A DNA stretch of 64,000 nucleotides from Oleispirillum naphthae (GCA_027864655.1 JAQAZG010000014.1:1-64000), one strand, 5' to 3'; positions 45,469 through 54,958 are shown, counted from the first letter of the stretch. Numbers and translations are program-made. The notes: generated by a model not told the origin, from the sequence alone.

Positions 45469-45497
45469 TTATCGAGACCGGACGGTCTATGTATACT
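45469..45497 (+). promoter_or_regulatory. Candidate promoter with operator for the RND pump
   Basis: TTATCG (45469) and TATACT (45492) are 17 bases apart, and the spacer holds the palindrome AGACCG-GA-CGGTCT (45475-45488). A repressor bound there would block the promoter. No regulator gene is adjacent, so the binding protein must be encoded elsewhere. Confidence 0.45.
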
Positions 45498-45536
45498 GTC
45501 GCGCGCTGCCCCCCTTGGAACGGAAACCTCATCGTG

Positions 45537-46670
45537 ATGCGACGTTTCGGATACCGCCCGGGCCTCTGTGCGGCCCTGATCGTTCTCGGCATGTCCTGCG
45601 CCGCCGCGCCCGCCGCCGCCGCGCCGCAAGGCCGCCAGGCGGTCGCCGCGCCGGTGGTGGCGGCGCAGGCGGAGCGCCGCGACGTGCCGCGCCTGGTGCG
45701 CACCTACGGCAGCGTGCTCGCCTCCGCGACGGCGCAGATCAAGTCCCTGGTCGAAGGCCGGGTGCTCGAGGCGTTCTTCACCGAGGGCGACACGGTCAAG
45801 GCGGGAGACCTGCTCTTCCGCATCGACCCGCGGCCCTTCCAGGCCGACCTGGAACAGACGCAGGCGGTGCTCGCCCGCGACCAGGCGCAACTCGACAAGG
45901 CGCGCCTCGAACTCGTCCGCCAGAAGGACCTGAGCAAGCGCGGCGTCGCCTCGGCGCAGAAGTTCGAGCAGGCGCAGGCCGAGGCCAAGGCGCTCGCCGC
46001 CACCGTGGCCGCCGATGCCGCGATGGTCGCCAACGCCAGGCTGAAGCTCGGCTACACCGAGATCCGCGCCCCCTTCTCCGGCAAGACCGGGCCGATCCTC
46101 ATCCACCCCGGCAACATCGTGAAGGCCAACGGCGACACCGCGCTGGTGACGCTCTCGGCGATCGAGCCGGTGCGCATCTCCGTCACCGTGGCGCAGCAGC
46201 AGCTGCCGACCCTGCAGGCGCGCATGCGCGAGGGCGGCACCGGCCTGATCGTTTCCATCCCCGGCGACGCCGCGCCGCCGATCACCGCGCGCGTGGACTT
46301 CGTCAACGCCACGGTGGATTCGCGGAGCGGCACCATCGAGGTGCGCGCCACCGTGGAAAACCGCGACCATCGCCTGGTGCCCGGCCAGTTCGTCTCCGCC
46401 TCCCTGGTGCTGGAGACCTTCCGCGACGCCGTCGCCATACCCTTCGAGGCGATCAACACCGGACAGGAAGGCCCCTACGTCTACGTCGTCGGCAAGGACG
46501 GCAAGGCCGAGGTCCGCCCGGTGACCGTGCTCTATGCCGATGCGGGCGTCGCCGCGCTGGGCGCGGGCGTCGAGGCCGGAGAGCAGGTGGTGACCGACGG
46601 GCAGTTGCGCCTCGCCCCCGGCGTGCCGGTCGTCATTGCCGCCCCTGCGGCCGGCAAGGCGCAGAAATGA
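45537..46670 (+). CDS. RND efflux periplasmic adaptor
   Basis: A 377-residue membrane-fusion protein of the MdtA/AcrA type. Signal peptide to about residue 30, lipoyl halves (ASATAQIKSLVEGRVLEAFF, then LGYTEIRAPFSGKTGPILIH), a helical hairpin (about 95-145) and the beta-barrel and proximal domains. ATG 45537 gives a normal signal peptide; in-frame codons further up do not. It joins the RND pump to an outer-membrane channel, whose gene is not in the window. The stop overlaps the pump start by 4 bases. Confidence 0.9.
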   Translation: MRRFGYRPGLCAALIVLGMSCAAAPAAAAPQGRQAVAAPVVAAQAERRDVPRLVRTYGSVLASATAQIKSLVEGRVLEAFFTEGDTVKAGDLLFRIDPRPFQADLEQTQAVLARDQAQLDKARLELVRQKDLSKRGVASAQKFEQAQAEAKALAATVAADAAMVANARLKLGYTEIRAPFSGKTGPILIHPGNIVKANGDTALVTLSAIEPVRISVTVAQQQLPTLQARMREGGTGLIVSIPGDAAPPITARVDFVNATVDSRSGTIEVRATVENRDHRLVPGQFVSASLVLETFRDAVAIPFEAINTGQEGPYVYVVGKDGKAEVRPVTVLYADAGVAALGAGVEAGEQVVTDGQLRLAPGVPVVIAAPAAGKAQK

Positions 46671-49600
46671 GCGTCGATCTGTTCATCCGCCGTCCGGTCG
46701 CCACCACGCTCCTGATGGTGGCGCTGGTGATCTTCGGCATCATCGGCTACCTCAAGATGCCGGTGAGCGAGCTGCCCGCCGTGGACTTCCCCACCATCAC
46801 GGTGACCGCCGACCTGCCCGGCACCGACCCGGAGACCATGGCCTCGGCGGTGGCGACGCCTCTCGAAAACCAGTTCTCGACGATCTCCGGCATCGATTCG
46901 ATGACCTCCACGTCGAGCCAGGGACGCACCCGCGTCACCATGCAGTTCTCGCTCGACCGCGACATCGACGCCGCGGCGCAGGACGTGCAGGCGGCGATCT
47001 CCTCCACCCTGCGCAAGCTGCCCGCGGACATGACCACGCCGCCCGCGCTGCGCAAGGTCGATCCCGGCAGTTCGCCGATCTACTACATCTTCATGCGCTC
47101 CAAGACCCTGCCGATGTCCACGGTGACGCAGTATGCGGAAGGCCAGCTGGCGCGGCGGCTCTCCACGATCAACGGCGTGGCGCAGGTCAACGTCTACGGC
47201 TCGCAGAAGTACGCGGTGCGCCTGCGCATGGACCCGGACGCCATGGCGGCGCGCGGCCTCGGCATCGACGAGGTGGCCGCCGCGGTCTCCGCCGCCAACG
47301 TCAACCAGGGCACCGGCTCGCTCTCCGGCCCCACCCGCACCGCGCTGATCCACACCCGCGGCCAGCTTCTCTCCGCCGCCGCCTACGTGGACCAGGTGAT
47401 CGCCTACCGCGACGGCGCGCCGGTGCGTTTCGGCGATCTCGGCGAGGTGGTGGACAGCGTCGAGAACGACCGCCTGGGCAGTTGGGTGGACGACGAGCGC
47501 ACGGTCACCCTCGCGATCCAGCGCCAGCCCGGTTCCAACACCATCGAGGTGGTGGAGGCGATCAAGGCGGTGCTGCCGGAGTTCGAGGCGCAGTTGCCGC
47601 CGAGCCTGGAGCTTTCGATCTTCTACGACCGCAGCCAGACCATCCGCGCCTCGATCGAGGACGTGCAGTTCACCCTGGTGCTCGCCGCGGTGCTGGTGAT
47701 CATGGTGATCTTCGTGTTCCTGCGCAGCGCCTCGGCGACGATCATCCCCTCGCTCGCGCTGCCGATCAGCATCGTCGGCACCTTCGCGGGCATGGCGGCC
47801 TTCGGCTTCTCGCTCGACAACCTGTCGCTGATGGCGCTCACCCTCTCCGTCGGCTTCGTCGTGGACGACGCCATCGTCATGCTGGAAAACATCGTGCGCC
47901 ACCGCGAGGCGGGGGAGCGTCCCTTCGAGGCGGCGATCAAGGGCGCGCGCGAGATCGCCTTCACCATCGTCTCGATGACCGTCTCGCTCGCCGCGGTGTT
48001 CATCCCGGTGATGTTCATGGGCGGCATCGTCGGCCGCCTGCTCAACGAGTTCGCGCTCACCATCGTCATCGCCATCCTGGTCTCCGGGGTGATCTCGCTG
48101 ACCCTGACGCCGATGCTGTGCAGCCGGATGATCCGCGCCGGGCACCAGAGCCACGGCGCCCTCTACCACCGCCTCGAGGCGGCGTTCGAGCGCATGCAAT
48201 CGCTCTACGAGGTCTCCCTGCGCTGGAGCCTGGCGCACCCGCGCGTCATCTTCGGCGCCTTCGTGGCGAGCCTGGCGCTCTCCGCCCTGCTCTTCGTGAT
48301 GGTGCCCAAGGACTTCCTGCCCTCCGACGACACCGGCCGCATCTTCGCCTATACCGAGGGTTCCTCCAGCACCTCCTTCGACGAGATGGTGCGCAACCAG
48401 AAGCGCGCCGCCGCGATCGTGCGCCAGGACCCGGACGTCGCCTCGGTGATGATGTCGGTCGGCGCGGGCGGCTCCCGCACCGGCGTCAACTCCGGCATCC
48501 TGATCATCAGCCTCACCCCCTACGAGGACCGCTCCGCCACCGCCGACGACGTGGTGCGCCGCCTGCGCAGGGCCACCGCGGAGATTCCGGGGATCAAGGT
48601 CTACATGCAGAACCCGCCGGTGATCCGCATCGGCGGCTCGCTCAGCAAGGCGCAGTACCAGTACACCCTGCAGGACCTCGACCTCGGCGCGCTCTACGGC
48701 GGCGCGGCCAGGCTCACCGAGGCGCTCTCCCACGAGCACGGCTTCTACGACGTCACCAACGACATGGACATCTCCGCCCCCACCGTCTCGGTGACGGTGG
48801 ACCGCGAGCGCGCCGCCAAGCTCGGCGTCACCGTGCTGCAAATCGAGGATGCGCTCGCCTCCGCCTTCGGCACGCGGCAGGTCTCCACGATGTACACGCC
48901 GAACGACCAGTACCAGGTGATCCTCGAACTGCTGCCGAAATTCCAGAGCGAATCCTCGGCGCTGGAGCGCCTCTACGTGCGCAGCAGCAACGGCGCGCTG
49001 GTGCCGCTCACCGCGGTCACCACCATCGCCCCCGGCGTGCTGCCGCAGACGGTGAACCATCTCGGCCAGTTGCCCGCGGTCACCGTCTCGTTCAACCTCG
49101 ACCGCGAGCTTTCCCTCGGCGAGGCGCTTGCCCGCATCCAGGAGGTGCAGCGCGACATCGGCCTGGCCGGCACCACCCAGACCAGCTTCGAGGGCACCGC
49201 CAAGGCGTTCAAGAGTTCGAGCCAGGGCCTCGGCCTGCTGCTGCTGCTCGCCATCTTCGTCGTCTACATCGTGCTCGGCATCCTCTACGAAAGCTTCATC
49301 CACCCGCTGACCATCCTCTCCGGCCTACCCTCGGCGGCGGTGGGCGCGCTGCTCACCCTGGAGCTCTTCGGCGTGCCGCTCAGCCTCTACGCCTTCGTCG
49401 GCATCATCATGCTGGTCGGCATCGTCAAGAAGAACGCGATCATGATGATCGACTTCGCCCTGGAGCAGGAGCGCAGCGCCTCCCTGCCGCCGGAGCGGGC
49501 GATCGTGCAGGCCGCGCTGGTGCGCTTCCGCCCGATCATGATGACCACCATGGCCGCCCTGATGGGCACCCTGCCGATCGCGATCGGCATCGGCGCGGGC

Positions 49601-49753
49601 GCGCAGGCGCGCCAGCCGCTCGGCCTCACCGTGGTCGGCGGGCTGATCCTCTCCCAGGCGCTGACCCTCTACATCACCCCGGTGATCTACATCTACCTCG
49701 ACCGCATGGGCGCCTATTTCCGCCGCCTGCGCCGCGGGAACGCCGCCGGCTGA
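46667..49753 (+). CDS. RND-family efflux pump (MdtB/AcrB-like)
   Basis: A 1028-residue inner-membrane, proton-driven exporter. It begins [20 protein letters not shown], the usual RND start; the paired aspartates of the proton relay are in [18 protein letters not shown] in helix 4, and helix 10 has the matching region with [14 protein letters not shown]. The MdtB/MuxB-like branch is suggested by [20 protein letters not shown] near the N-terminus. Substrates cannot be predicted. Confidence 0.93.
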   Translation: MSVDLFIRRPVATTLLMVALVIFGIIGYLKMPVSELPAVDFPTITVTADLPGTDPETMASAVATPLENQFSTISGIDSMTSTSSQGRTRVTMQFSLDRDIDAAAQDVQAAISSTLRKLPADMTTPPALRKVDPGSSPIYYIFMRSKTLPMSTVTQYAEGQLARRLSTINGVAQVNVYGSQKYAVRLRMDPDAMAARGLGIDEVAAAVSAANVNQGTGSLSGPTRTALIHTRGQLLSAAAYVDQVIAYRDGAPVRFGDLGEVVDSVENDRLGSWVDDERTVTLAIQRQPGSNTIEVVEAIKAVLPEFEAQLPPSLELSIFYDRSQTIRASIEDVQFTLVLAAVLVIMVIFVFLRSASATIIPSLALPISIVGTFAGMAAFGFSLDNLSLMALTLSVGFVVDDAIVMLENIVRHREAGERPFEAAIKGAREIAFTIVSMTVSLAAVFIPVMFMGGIVGRLLNEFALTIVIAILVSGVISLTLTPMLCSRMIRAGHQSHGALYHRLEAAFERMQSLYEVSLRWSLAHPRVIFGAFVASLALSALLFVMVPKDFLPSDDTGRIFAYTEGSSSTSFDEMVRNQKRAAAIVRQDPDVASVMMSVGAGGSRTGVNSGILIISLTPYEDRSATADDVVRRLRRATAEIPGIKVYMQNPPVIRIGGSLSKAQYQYTLQDLDLGALYGGAARLTEALSHEHGFYDVTNDMDISAPTVSVTVDRERAAKLGVTVLQIEDALASAFGTRQVSTMYTPNDQYQVILELLPKFQSESSALERLYVRSSNGALVPLTAVTTIAPGVLPQTVNHLGQLPAVTVSFNLDRELSLGEALARIQEVQRDIGLAGTTQTSFEGTAKAFKSSSQGLGLLLLLAIFVVYIVLGILYESFIHPLTILSGLPSAAVGALLTLELFGVPLSLYAFVGIIMLVGIVKKNAIMMIDFALEQERSASLPPERAIVQAALVRFRPIMMTTMAALMGTLPIAIGIGAGAQARQPLGLTVVGGLILSQALTLYITPVIYIYLDRMGAYFRRLRRGNAAG

Positions 49754-49779
49754 TTCCCGCGACTCGGGAAACGCTTTTT
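49754..49779 (+). terminator. Probable terminator of the RND operon
   Basis: TTCCCG-CGACT-CGGGAA followed by ACGCTTTTT directly after the pump gene. The stem is short, so termination may be partial. Confidence 0.5.
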
Positions 49780-49885
49780 CGCGATTCCCGCCATGGCCGC
49801 GCCTATGCGGAACGGCAAAGCCGCCGCCGCATTCCGGGCAGGCCGCCGATTCGCTCCCCCACCCGACCGGGGGGCGGCAATTGGG

Positions 49886-49913
49886 TTGAAACCCCGGCGG
49901 TTTCCTGTCTAAA
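49886..49913 (+). promoter_or_regulatory. Promoter candidate of the dctP-dctQM unit
   Basis: TTGAAA-N16-TCTAAA stands about 80 bases before the dctP start. The same two hexamers with the same 16-base spacing occur again upstream of the second dctQM pair (52965-52992), which strengthens the case for a real promoter or shared operator. Confidence 0.55.
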
Positions 49914-49992
49914 TGTTGGGCCATGTCAGGCACTTCGGGGGACCCGGTGCCCGGCAACGAGACTCCGACAGCAATAGAACAGGGTGGAACCT

Positions 49993-50979
49993 ATGAAGCG
50001 CCTCACAAGCATTCTCGGCATGTGCCTTTTGGCCATGACCGCATCCGGCCCGGCTATGGCCGCGGCCAAGGTCGTCATCAAGCTCGGCCACATCGCGGAA
50101 CCCGTTCACCCCTACGGCAAGGGCGCCGACCAGTTCGCCAAGCTCGTCGCGGAGAAGTCGGGCGGCGAGATCGAAGTCAAGGTGTTCCCGAACTCCCAGC
50201 TCGGCAACCAGAAGGACCTGATCGAAGGCCTGGTCTTCGGCTCCGTCGATATGGCTCTGGTCGGCACCGCGGTGCTCGGCCAGTTCCAGCCGCAGATTTC
50301 GCTGTTCGACCTGCCGTTCCTGTTCGAGGACCGGCCGCACGCCTACCGCTCGCTCGACACCGTCGGCATGGAGATCGGCAAGGGCCTGGAACCGCGCGGC
50401 ATCAAGCTGCTCGGCTACATGGAAAACGGCATCCGCCACATGACCGACAACCTCCGCCCGATCAAGACCCCGGCCGACATGAAGGGGCTCAAGATCCGCG
50501 TGATGACCAACAAGATCTACGTGGAAATGATGAAGGCGCTCGGCGCATCGCCGACCCCGATGGCGTTCAGCGAACTCTACTCCGCGATGCAGCAGGGCAC
50601 CGTGGACGGCCAGGAGAACCCCTCCGCCCACATCTACACCAAGCGCTTCTTCGAAGTGCAGAAGTACGCCTCGCTCACCGCCCACGCCTACGCGCCGGAG
50701 CCGGTGCTGATCTCCATGATCACCTGGAAGAAGCTTTCGCCGAAGCAGCAGAAGGTCGTCCAGGACGCCGCCAAGGAATCCATCGCCTGGCAGCGCAAGG
50801 TCTCCGAGGACGAGGACAACGATTACTGGAACAAGATCAAGGCGACCGGCAAGATGGAAGTCCTCACCGTGGACCGCAAGCCGTTCATGGATGCGACCAA
50901 GCCGGTCATCGCCATGTTCGCCAAGACCGTCGGCCAGGACAACATCGACAAGGTCAACGCCCTGCGCGCCAAGAAGTAA
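49993..50979 (+). CDS. dctP: TRAP transporter solute-binding protein DctP
   Basis: A 328-residue periplasmic receptor. Signal peptide MKRLTSILGMCLLAMTASGP to AMA; mature part of the DctP family: KLGHIAEPVHPYGKGADQFA, KVFPNSQLGNQKDLIEGL, DMKGLKIRVMTNKIYVEMMK with the conserved carboxylate-binding Arg, and QQGTVDGQENPSAHIYTKRF. ATG 49993 is preceded by AGGGTGG; a GTG nine bases upstream is less likely. The ligand is probably a carboxylate. It is the only binding protein beside two dctQM pairs. Confidence 0.93.
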   Translation: MKRLTSILGMCLLAMTASGPAMAAAKVVIKLGHIAEPVHPYGKGADQFAKLVAEKSGGEIEVKVFPNSQLGNQKDLIEGLVFGSVDMALVGTAVLGQFQPQISLFDLPFLFEDRPHAYRSLDTVGMEIGKGLEPRGIKLLGYMENGIRHMTDNLRPIKTPADMKGLKIRVMTNKIYVEMMKALGASPTPMAFSELYSAMQQGTVDGQENPSAHIYTKRFFEVQKYASLTAHAYAPEPVLISMITWKKLSPKQQKVVQDAAKESIAWQRKVSEDEDNDYWNKIKATGKMEVLTVDRKPFMDATKPVIAMFAKTVGQDNIDKVNALRAKK

Positions 50980-51012
50980 TGCCTAAGGCATTATAAGAAA
51001 ACGCCTTTTCCT

Positions 51013-51043
51013 GGCCCGGACACGGCGTGTCCGGGCCATTTTT
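51013..51043 (+). terminator. Strong hairpin between dctP and dctQ
   Basis: Perfect 11-bp stem GGCCCGGACAC / GTGTCCGGGCC with a GGC loop, followed by ATTTTT. It would stop most transcripts after dctP or protect the dctP message, giving more receptor than membrane complex. Confidence 0.8.
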
Positions 51044-51109
51044 CCGCCCTGCTTCCGACACAATTTTCAGCGATGTCTATGCCTCCGGAAATCACGGGGG
51101 CACACGGGT

Positions 51110-51592
51110 ATGGACGGGCTGTTCAAGCTGCTGCGCAAGGTTCTCTACGGCATCTCGGTGGCCGCGATGCTGGTGATGCTGGCGATCATCTTCATGCAGG
51201 TGATCACCCGCTACCTCCTCGGCTTCACCTTCGAGTGGTCGGAGGAACTCGCCCGCTTCCTCTTCGTCTGGGCGGTCTTCCTCGGCTCCGCCCTGATCAT
51301 GGGCGAGGACGGCCACCTCGCCGTCGAGCTGCTGCCGCGCCTGCTGGCGGGCAGCAAGCCGGGCTTCGTGCTCAACGTCTTCATCAACCTCTGCGGCTAC
51401 GTCTTCATCTTCCTCCTGATCACCCAGGGCTGGAAGATGACCGAGACGATGAGCTTCCAGGAGGCTCCGGGCCTCGGCATCCCGATGAGCTGGGTCTACA
51501 TCGTGATGCCGGTCTCCGGCGTGCTGATGCTGCTCTACCACATCAAGGACAGCCTCAAGATCCTCCGCGCGATCCGCGAACCCAAGGCATAA
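51110..51592 (+). CDS. dctQ: TRAP small membrane subunit DctQ, copy 1
   Basis: A 160-residue four-helix protein with the DctQ motifs FEWSEELARFLFVWAVFLGS and EDGHLAVELLP. It pairs with DctM encoded 10 bases later. The product is identical to copy 2 (53143-53625) except Gly3 in place of Ser3, and at DNA level I see differences only in the first dozen codons. Confidence 0.93.
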   Translation: MDGLFKLLRKVLYGISVAAMLVMLAIIFMQVITRYLLGFTFEWSEELARFLFVWAVFLGSALIMGEDGHLAVELLPRLLAGSKPGFVLNVFINLCGYVFIFLLITQGWKMTETMSFQEAPGLGIPMSWVYIVMPVSGVLMLLYHIKDSLKILRAIREPKA

Positions 51593-51602
51593 GGGGCATA
51601 CG

Positions 51603-52877
51603 ATGGAAACCGTTCTGGTCCTGCTTTTCATCGGCCTGGCGCTGATCGGCGTGCCGGTCGCCTACGCCCTGTGCCTCTCGGTGTCGTTCGTCCTGGTCTA
51701 TTACATGGACCTGCCGCAGGTGCTGATCCTCAACACCATGTTCTCCGGCATCGACAGCTTCTCGTTCATGGCGGTGCCGTTCTTCATGCTCGCGGGCGCG
51801 TTCATGTCCGCGGGCGGCGTGACCAAGCGCCTGGTCGGCGTGGCGCAGGCGATGGTCGGCTCGTTCACCGGCGGCCTGGCGCAGGCGGTGGCGGTGGCGG
51901 GCATGTTCTTCGCCGCGATCTCCGGCTCCTCGGCGGCGACCACCGCGGCGATCGGCTCGACCATGGTCGGCGAGATGGAGCGCAAGGGCTACCGCCGCGA
52001 GCTCGCCACCGGCATCGTCGCCGCCTCGGGCACCGTCGGCATCGTCATTCCGCCGTCGATCACCTTCGTCGTCTACGGCGTCATCGCCAACGTCTCGATC
52101 GGCGACCTGTTCATGGGCGGCGTGCTGCCCGGCCTGCTGATGGGCCTGGCGATGTGCGGCATGGGCTGGTACATCGCGAAGAAGGAGGGGATTCCGCCCG
52201 AGGGCAACTTCTCCATCGTCAAGCTGTTCCTCACCCTCAAGGAAGCCTTCTGGGCGCTGATGACCCCGGTGATCATCATCGGCGGCATCTACGGCGGCAT
52301 CTTCACGCCGACCGAGGCGGCGGCGGTGGCGGCGGTCTACGGCATCGTCGTCGGCCTGTTCATCTACCGCGAACTCAAGCTCGCCGACTTCCCGGAGATC
52401 GTGTTCAAGGCGGTGATCGGCTCCACCCTGATCATGTTCCTGGTCGGCGCGGCCAAGGCCTTCGGCTGGCTGATGACCAACCTGCAGATCCCGCACCACG
52501 TCGGCGCGGCGGTGGTCTCGCTCACCACCTCGCCGGTGATGTTCATGATGATCATGAACGTGCTGCTGCTGGTGCTCGGCACCCTGGTCAACGCCTCGGC
52601 GGCGGTGGTCATCCTCACCCCGATCTTCCTGCCGGTGGCGGAGAGCCTGGGCATCGACCCGCTCTACTTCGGCGTGATCATGGTGGTGAACCTCGCCATC
52701 GGCTGCATCACCCCGCCGGTGGGGCTCGACCTCTTCGTCGCCTCGGCGATCACCAAGGTGCCGCTGGAAAAGGTGATGAAGGCGACGCTGCCTTACCTCT
52801 TCGCCCTCATCGGCGTGCTGCTGTTCATCACCCTGGTGCCGTCGATCTCCACCTTCCTGCCCAACGCGCTGCACTGA
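51603..52877 (+). CDS. dctM: TRAP large membrane subunit DctM, copy 1
   Basis: A 424-residue transport subunit with DctM signatures FAAISGSSAATTAAIGSTMV, SGTVGIVIPPSITFVVYGVI and CITPPVGLDLFVASAI. Compared with copy 2 it is the same up to about residue 305; differences are TTSPVMFMM against TSSPLVFLL, DPLYFGVIM against DPLHFGVVM, and ALIGVLLFITLVPS against VLICTLVVITMVPA near the C-terminus. A terminator follows. Confidence 0.95.
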   Translation: METVLVLLFIGLALIGVPVAYALCLSVSFVLVYYMDLPQVLILNTMFSGIDSFSFMAVPFFMLAGAFMSAGGVTKRLVGVAQAMVGSFTGGLAQAVAVAGMFFAAISGSSAATTAAIGSTMVGEMERKGYRRELATGIVAASGTVGIVIPPSITFVVYGVIANVSIGDLFMGGVLPGLLMGLAMCGMGWYIAKKEGIPPEGNFSIVKLFLTLKEAFWALMTPVIIIGGIYGGIFTPTEAAAVAAVYGIVVGLFIYRELKLADFPEIVFKAVIGSTLIMFLVGAAKAFGWLMTNLQIPHHVGAAVVSLTTSPVMFMMIMNVLLLVLGTLVNASAAVVILTPIFLPVAESLGIDPLYFGVIMVVNLAIGCITPPVGLDLFVASAITKVPLEKVMKATLPYLFALIGVLLFITLVPSISTFLPNALH

Positions 52878-52901
52878 CGCAACGGCGCATGCAACGACGC
52901 G

Positions 52902-52929
52902 AAAACGGCCCCCCGGGGCCGTTTTTCTT
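52902..52929 (+). terminator. Terminator after the first dctQM pair
   Basis: AAAACGGCCCC / GGGGCCGTTTTT stem with a two-base loop, then CTTT. It separates the first TRAP unit from the second dctQM pair, which has its own promoter candidate. Confidence 0.85.
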
Positions 52930-52964
52930 TGCCTGCGCCCACCCGCCGATGTGCCGCAATTATG

Positions 52965-52992
52965 TTGAAAATCTGTCTATAAGGTGTCTAAA
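52965..52992 (+). promoter_or_regulatory. Promoter candidate of the second dctQM pair
   Basis: TTGAAA-N16-TCTAAA, the same arrangement as before dctP (49886-49913). The deduced leader of about 145 bases contains a 9-bp stem GGCGCGCGC / GCGCGCGCC (52997-53044). The leader (52993-53142) shows no remnant of a dctP gene. Confidence 0.55.
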
Positions 52993-53142
52993 TACCGGCG
53001 CGCGCGGCCAGGGCCGCATTGCCGCCGGAAGGGCGGCGCGCGCCTGCGCGGCTGCGCCTGCGCCCGACGCACCGGGGATTGGGGAAACCGGTGGGTCGCC
53101 CGTCTCCTCCCGAGCTCGCGCCTGAGAAGGGGCCGATACAAA

Positions 53143-53625
53143 ATGGACAGTCTGTTCAAGCTGCTACGCAAGGTTCTCTACGGCATCTCGGTGGCCGCGA
53201 TGCTGGTGATGCTGGCGATCATCTTCATGCAGGTGATCACCCGCTACCTCCTCGGCTTCACCTTCGAGTGGTCGGAGGAACTCGCCCGCTTCCTCTTCGT
53301 CTGGGCGGTCTTCCTCGGCTCCGCCCTGATCATGGGCGAGGACGGCCACCTCGCCGTCGAGCTGCTGCCGCGCCTGCTGGCGGGCAGCAAGCCGGGCTTC
53401 GTGCTCAACGTCTTCATCAACCTCTGCGGCTACGTCTTCATCTTCCTCCTGATCACCCAGGGCTGGAAGATGACCGAGACGATGAGCTTCCAGGAGGCTC
53501 CGGGCCTCGGCATCCCGATGAGCTGGGTCTACATCGTGATGCCGGTCTCCGGCGTGCTGATGCTGCTCTACCACATCAAGGACAGCCTCAAGATCCTCCG
53601 CGCGATCCGCGAACCCAAGGCATAA
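53143..53625 (+). CDS. dctQ: TRAP small membrane subunit DctQ, copy 2
   Basis: A 160-residue protein, MDSLFKLLRKVLYG at the start, otherwise the same as copy 1. ATG 53143 is the start because similarity to copy 1 begins exactly there; the open frame continues 53 codons upstream through the putative promoter. No dctP gene precedes it, so it must share the receptor at 49993 or use one encoded elsewhere. Confidence 0.92.
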   Translation: MDSLFKLLRKVLYGISVAAMLVMLAIIFMQVITRYLLGFTFEWSEELARFLFVWAVFLGSALIMGEDGHLAVELLPRLLAGSKPGFVLNVFINLCGYVFIFLLITQGWKMTETMSFQEAPGLGIPMSWVYIVMPVSGVLMLLYHIKDSLKILRAIREPKA

Positions 53626-53635
53626 GGGGCATACG

Positions 53636-54910
53636 ATGGAAACCGTTCTGGTCCTGCTTTTCATCGGCCTGGCGCTGATCGGCGTGCCGGTCGCCTACGC
53701 CCTGTGCCTCTCGGTGTCGTTCGTCCTGGTCTATTACATGGACCTGCCGCAGGTGCTGATCCTCAACACCATGTTCTCCGGCATCGACAGCTTCTCGTTC
53801 ATGGCGGTGCCGTTCTTCATGCTCGCGGGCGCGTTCATGTCCGCGGGCGGCGTGACCAAGCGCCTGGTCGGCGTGGCGCAGGCGATGGTCGGCTCGTTCA
53901 CCGGCGGCCTGGCGCAGGCGGTGGCGGTGGCGGGCATGTTCTTCGCCGCGATCTCCGGCTCCTCGGCGGCGACCACCGCGGCGATCGGCTCGACCATGGT
54001 CGGCGAGATGGAGCGCAAGGGCTACCGCCGCGAGCTCGCCACCGGCATCGTCGCCGCCTCGGGCACCGTCGGCATCGTCATTCCGCCGTCGATCACCTTC
54101 GTCGTCTACGGCGTCATCGCCAACGTCTCGATCGGCGACCTGTTCATGGGCGGCGTGCTGCCCGGCCTGCTGATGGGCCTGGCGATGTGCGGCATGGGCT
54201 GGTACATCGCGAAGAAGGAGGGGATTCCGCCCGAGGGCAACTTCTCCATCGTCAAGCTGTTCCTCACCCTCAAGGAAGCCTTCTGGGCGCTGATGACCCC
54301 GGTGATCATCATCGGCGGCATCTACGGCGGCATCTTCACGCCGACCGAGGCGGCGGCGGTGGCGGCGGTCTACGGCATCGTCGTCGGCCTGTTCATCTAC
54401 CGCGAACTCAAGCTCGCCGACTTCCCGGAGATCGTGTTCAAGGCGGTGATCGGCTCCACCCTGATCATGTTCCTGGTCGGCGCGGCCAAGGCCTTCGGCT
54501 GGCTGATGACCAACCTGCAGATCCCGCACCACGTCGGCGCGGCGGTGGTCTCGCTCACCTCTTCGCCGCTCGTCTTCCTGTTGATCATGAACGTGCTGCT
54601 GCTGGTGCTCGGCACCCTGGTCAACGCCTCGGCGGCGGTGGTCATCCTCACCCCGATCTTCCTGCCGGTGGCGGAGAGCCTGGGCATCGACCCGCTGCAC
54701 TTCGGCGTGGTGATGGTGGTGAACCTCGCCATCGGCTGCATCACCCCGCCGGTGGGGCTCGACCTCTTCGTCGCCTCGGCGATCACCAAGGTGCCGCTGG
54801 AAAAGGTGATGAAGGCGACGCTGCCTTACCTCTTCGTGCTGATCTGCACACTCGTAGTGATCACCATGGTGCCGGCGATCTCCACCTTCCTGCCCAACGC
54901 GCTGCACTAG
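53636..54910 (+). CDS. dctM: TRAP large membrane subunit DctM, copy 2
   Basis: A 424-residue DctM exactly 2033 bases downstream of copy 1, with no insertion or deletion between them. It keeps all family signatures and looks functional. The differences from copy 1 lie in three blocks in the last third (near residues 306-315, 352-360 and 399-416), all within or beside membrane helices, and include non-synonymous changes; the first two thirds appear identical even at silent sites. Confidence 0.93.
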   Translation: METVLVLLFIGLALIGVPVAYALCLSVSFVLVYYMDLPQVLILNTMFSGIDSFSFMAVPFFMLAGAFMSAGGVTKRLVGVAQAMVGSFTGGLAQAVAVAGMFFAAISGSSAATTAAIGSTMVGEMERKGYRRELATGIVAASGTVGIVIPPSITFVVYGVIANVSIGDLFMGGVLPGLLMGLAMCGMGWYIAKKEGIPPEGNFSIVKLFLTLKEAFWALMTPVIIIGGIYGGIFTPTEAAAVAAVYGIVVGLFIYRELKLADFPEIVFKAVIGSTLIMFLVGAAKAFGWLMTNLQIPHHVGAAVVSLTSSPLVFLLIMNVLLLVLGTLVNASAAVVILTPIFLPVAESLGIDPLHFGVVMVVNLAIGCITPPVGLDLFVASAITKVPLEKVMKATLPYLFVLICTLVVITMVPAISTFLPNALH

Positions 54911-54925
54911 GCAGGCGCACCCCGG

Positions 54926-54954
54926 AAAAAACGGCCCCTCCGGGGGCCGTTTTT
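54926..54954. terminator. Terminator between the second dctQM pair and the metal ATPase
   Basis: AAAAACGGCCCC / GGGGCCGTTTTT stem with a four-base loop. A runs on the left and T runs on the right make it usable from both strands; the two genes converge here. Confidence 0.85.
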
Positions 54955-54958
54955 GCGT

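Noticed and set aside
45515..49753. An extended 1412-codon RND pump frame
   Set aside because: The first part is the shifted frame of the adaptor gene; RND homology begins at ATG 46667, overlapping the adaptor stop by four bases.
52984..53142. A 53-residue N-terminal extension of the second DctQ
   Set aside because: It starts inside the predicted promoter, is Arg-rich, and similarity to the first DctQ begins exactly at 53143.
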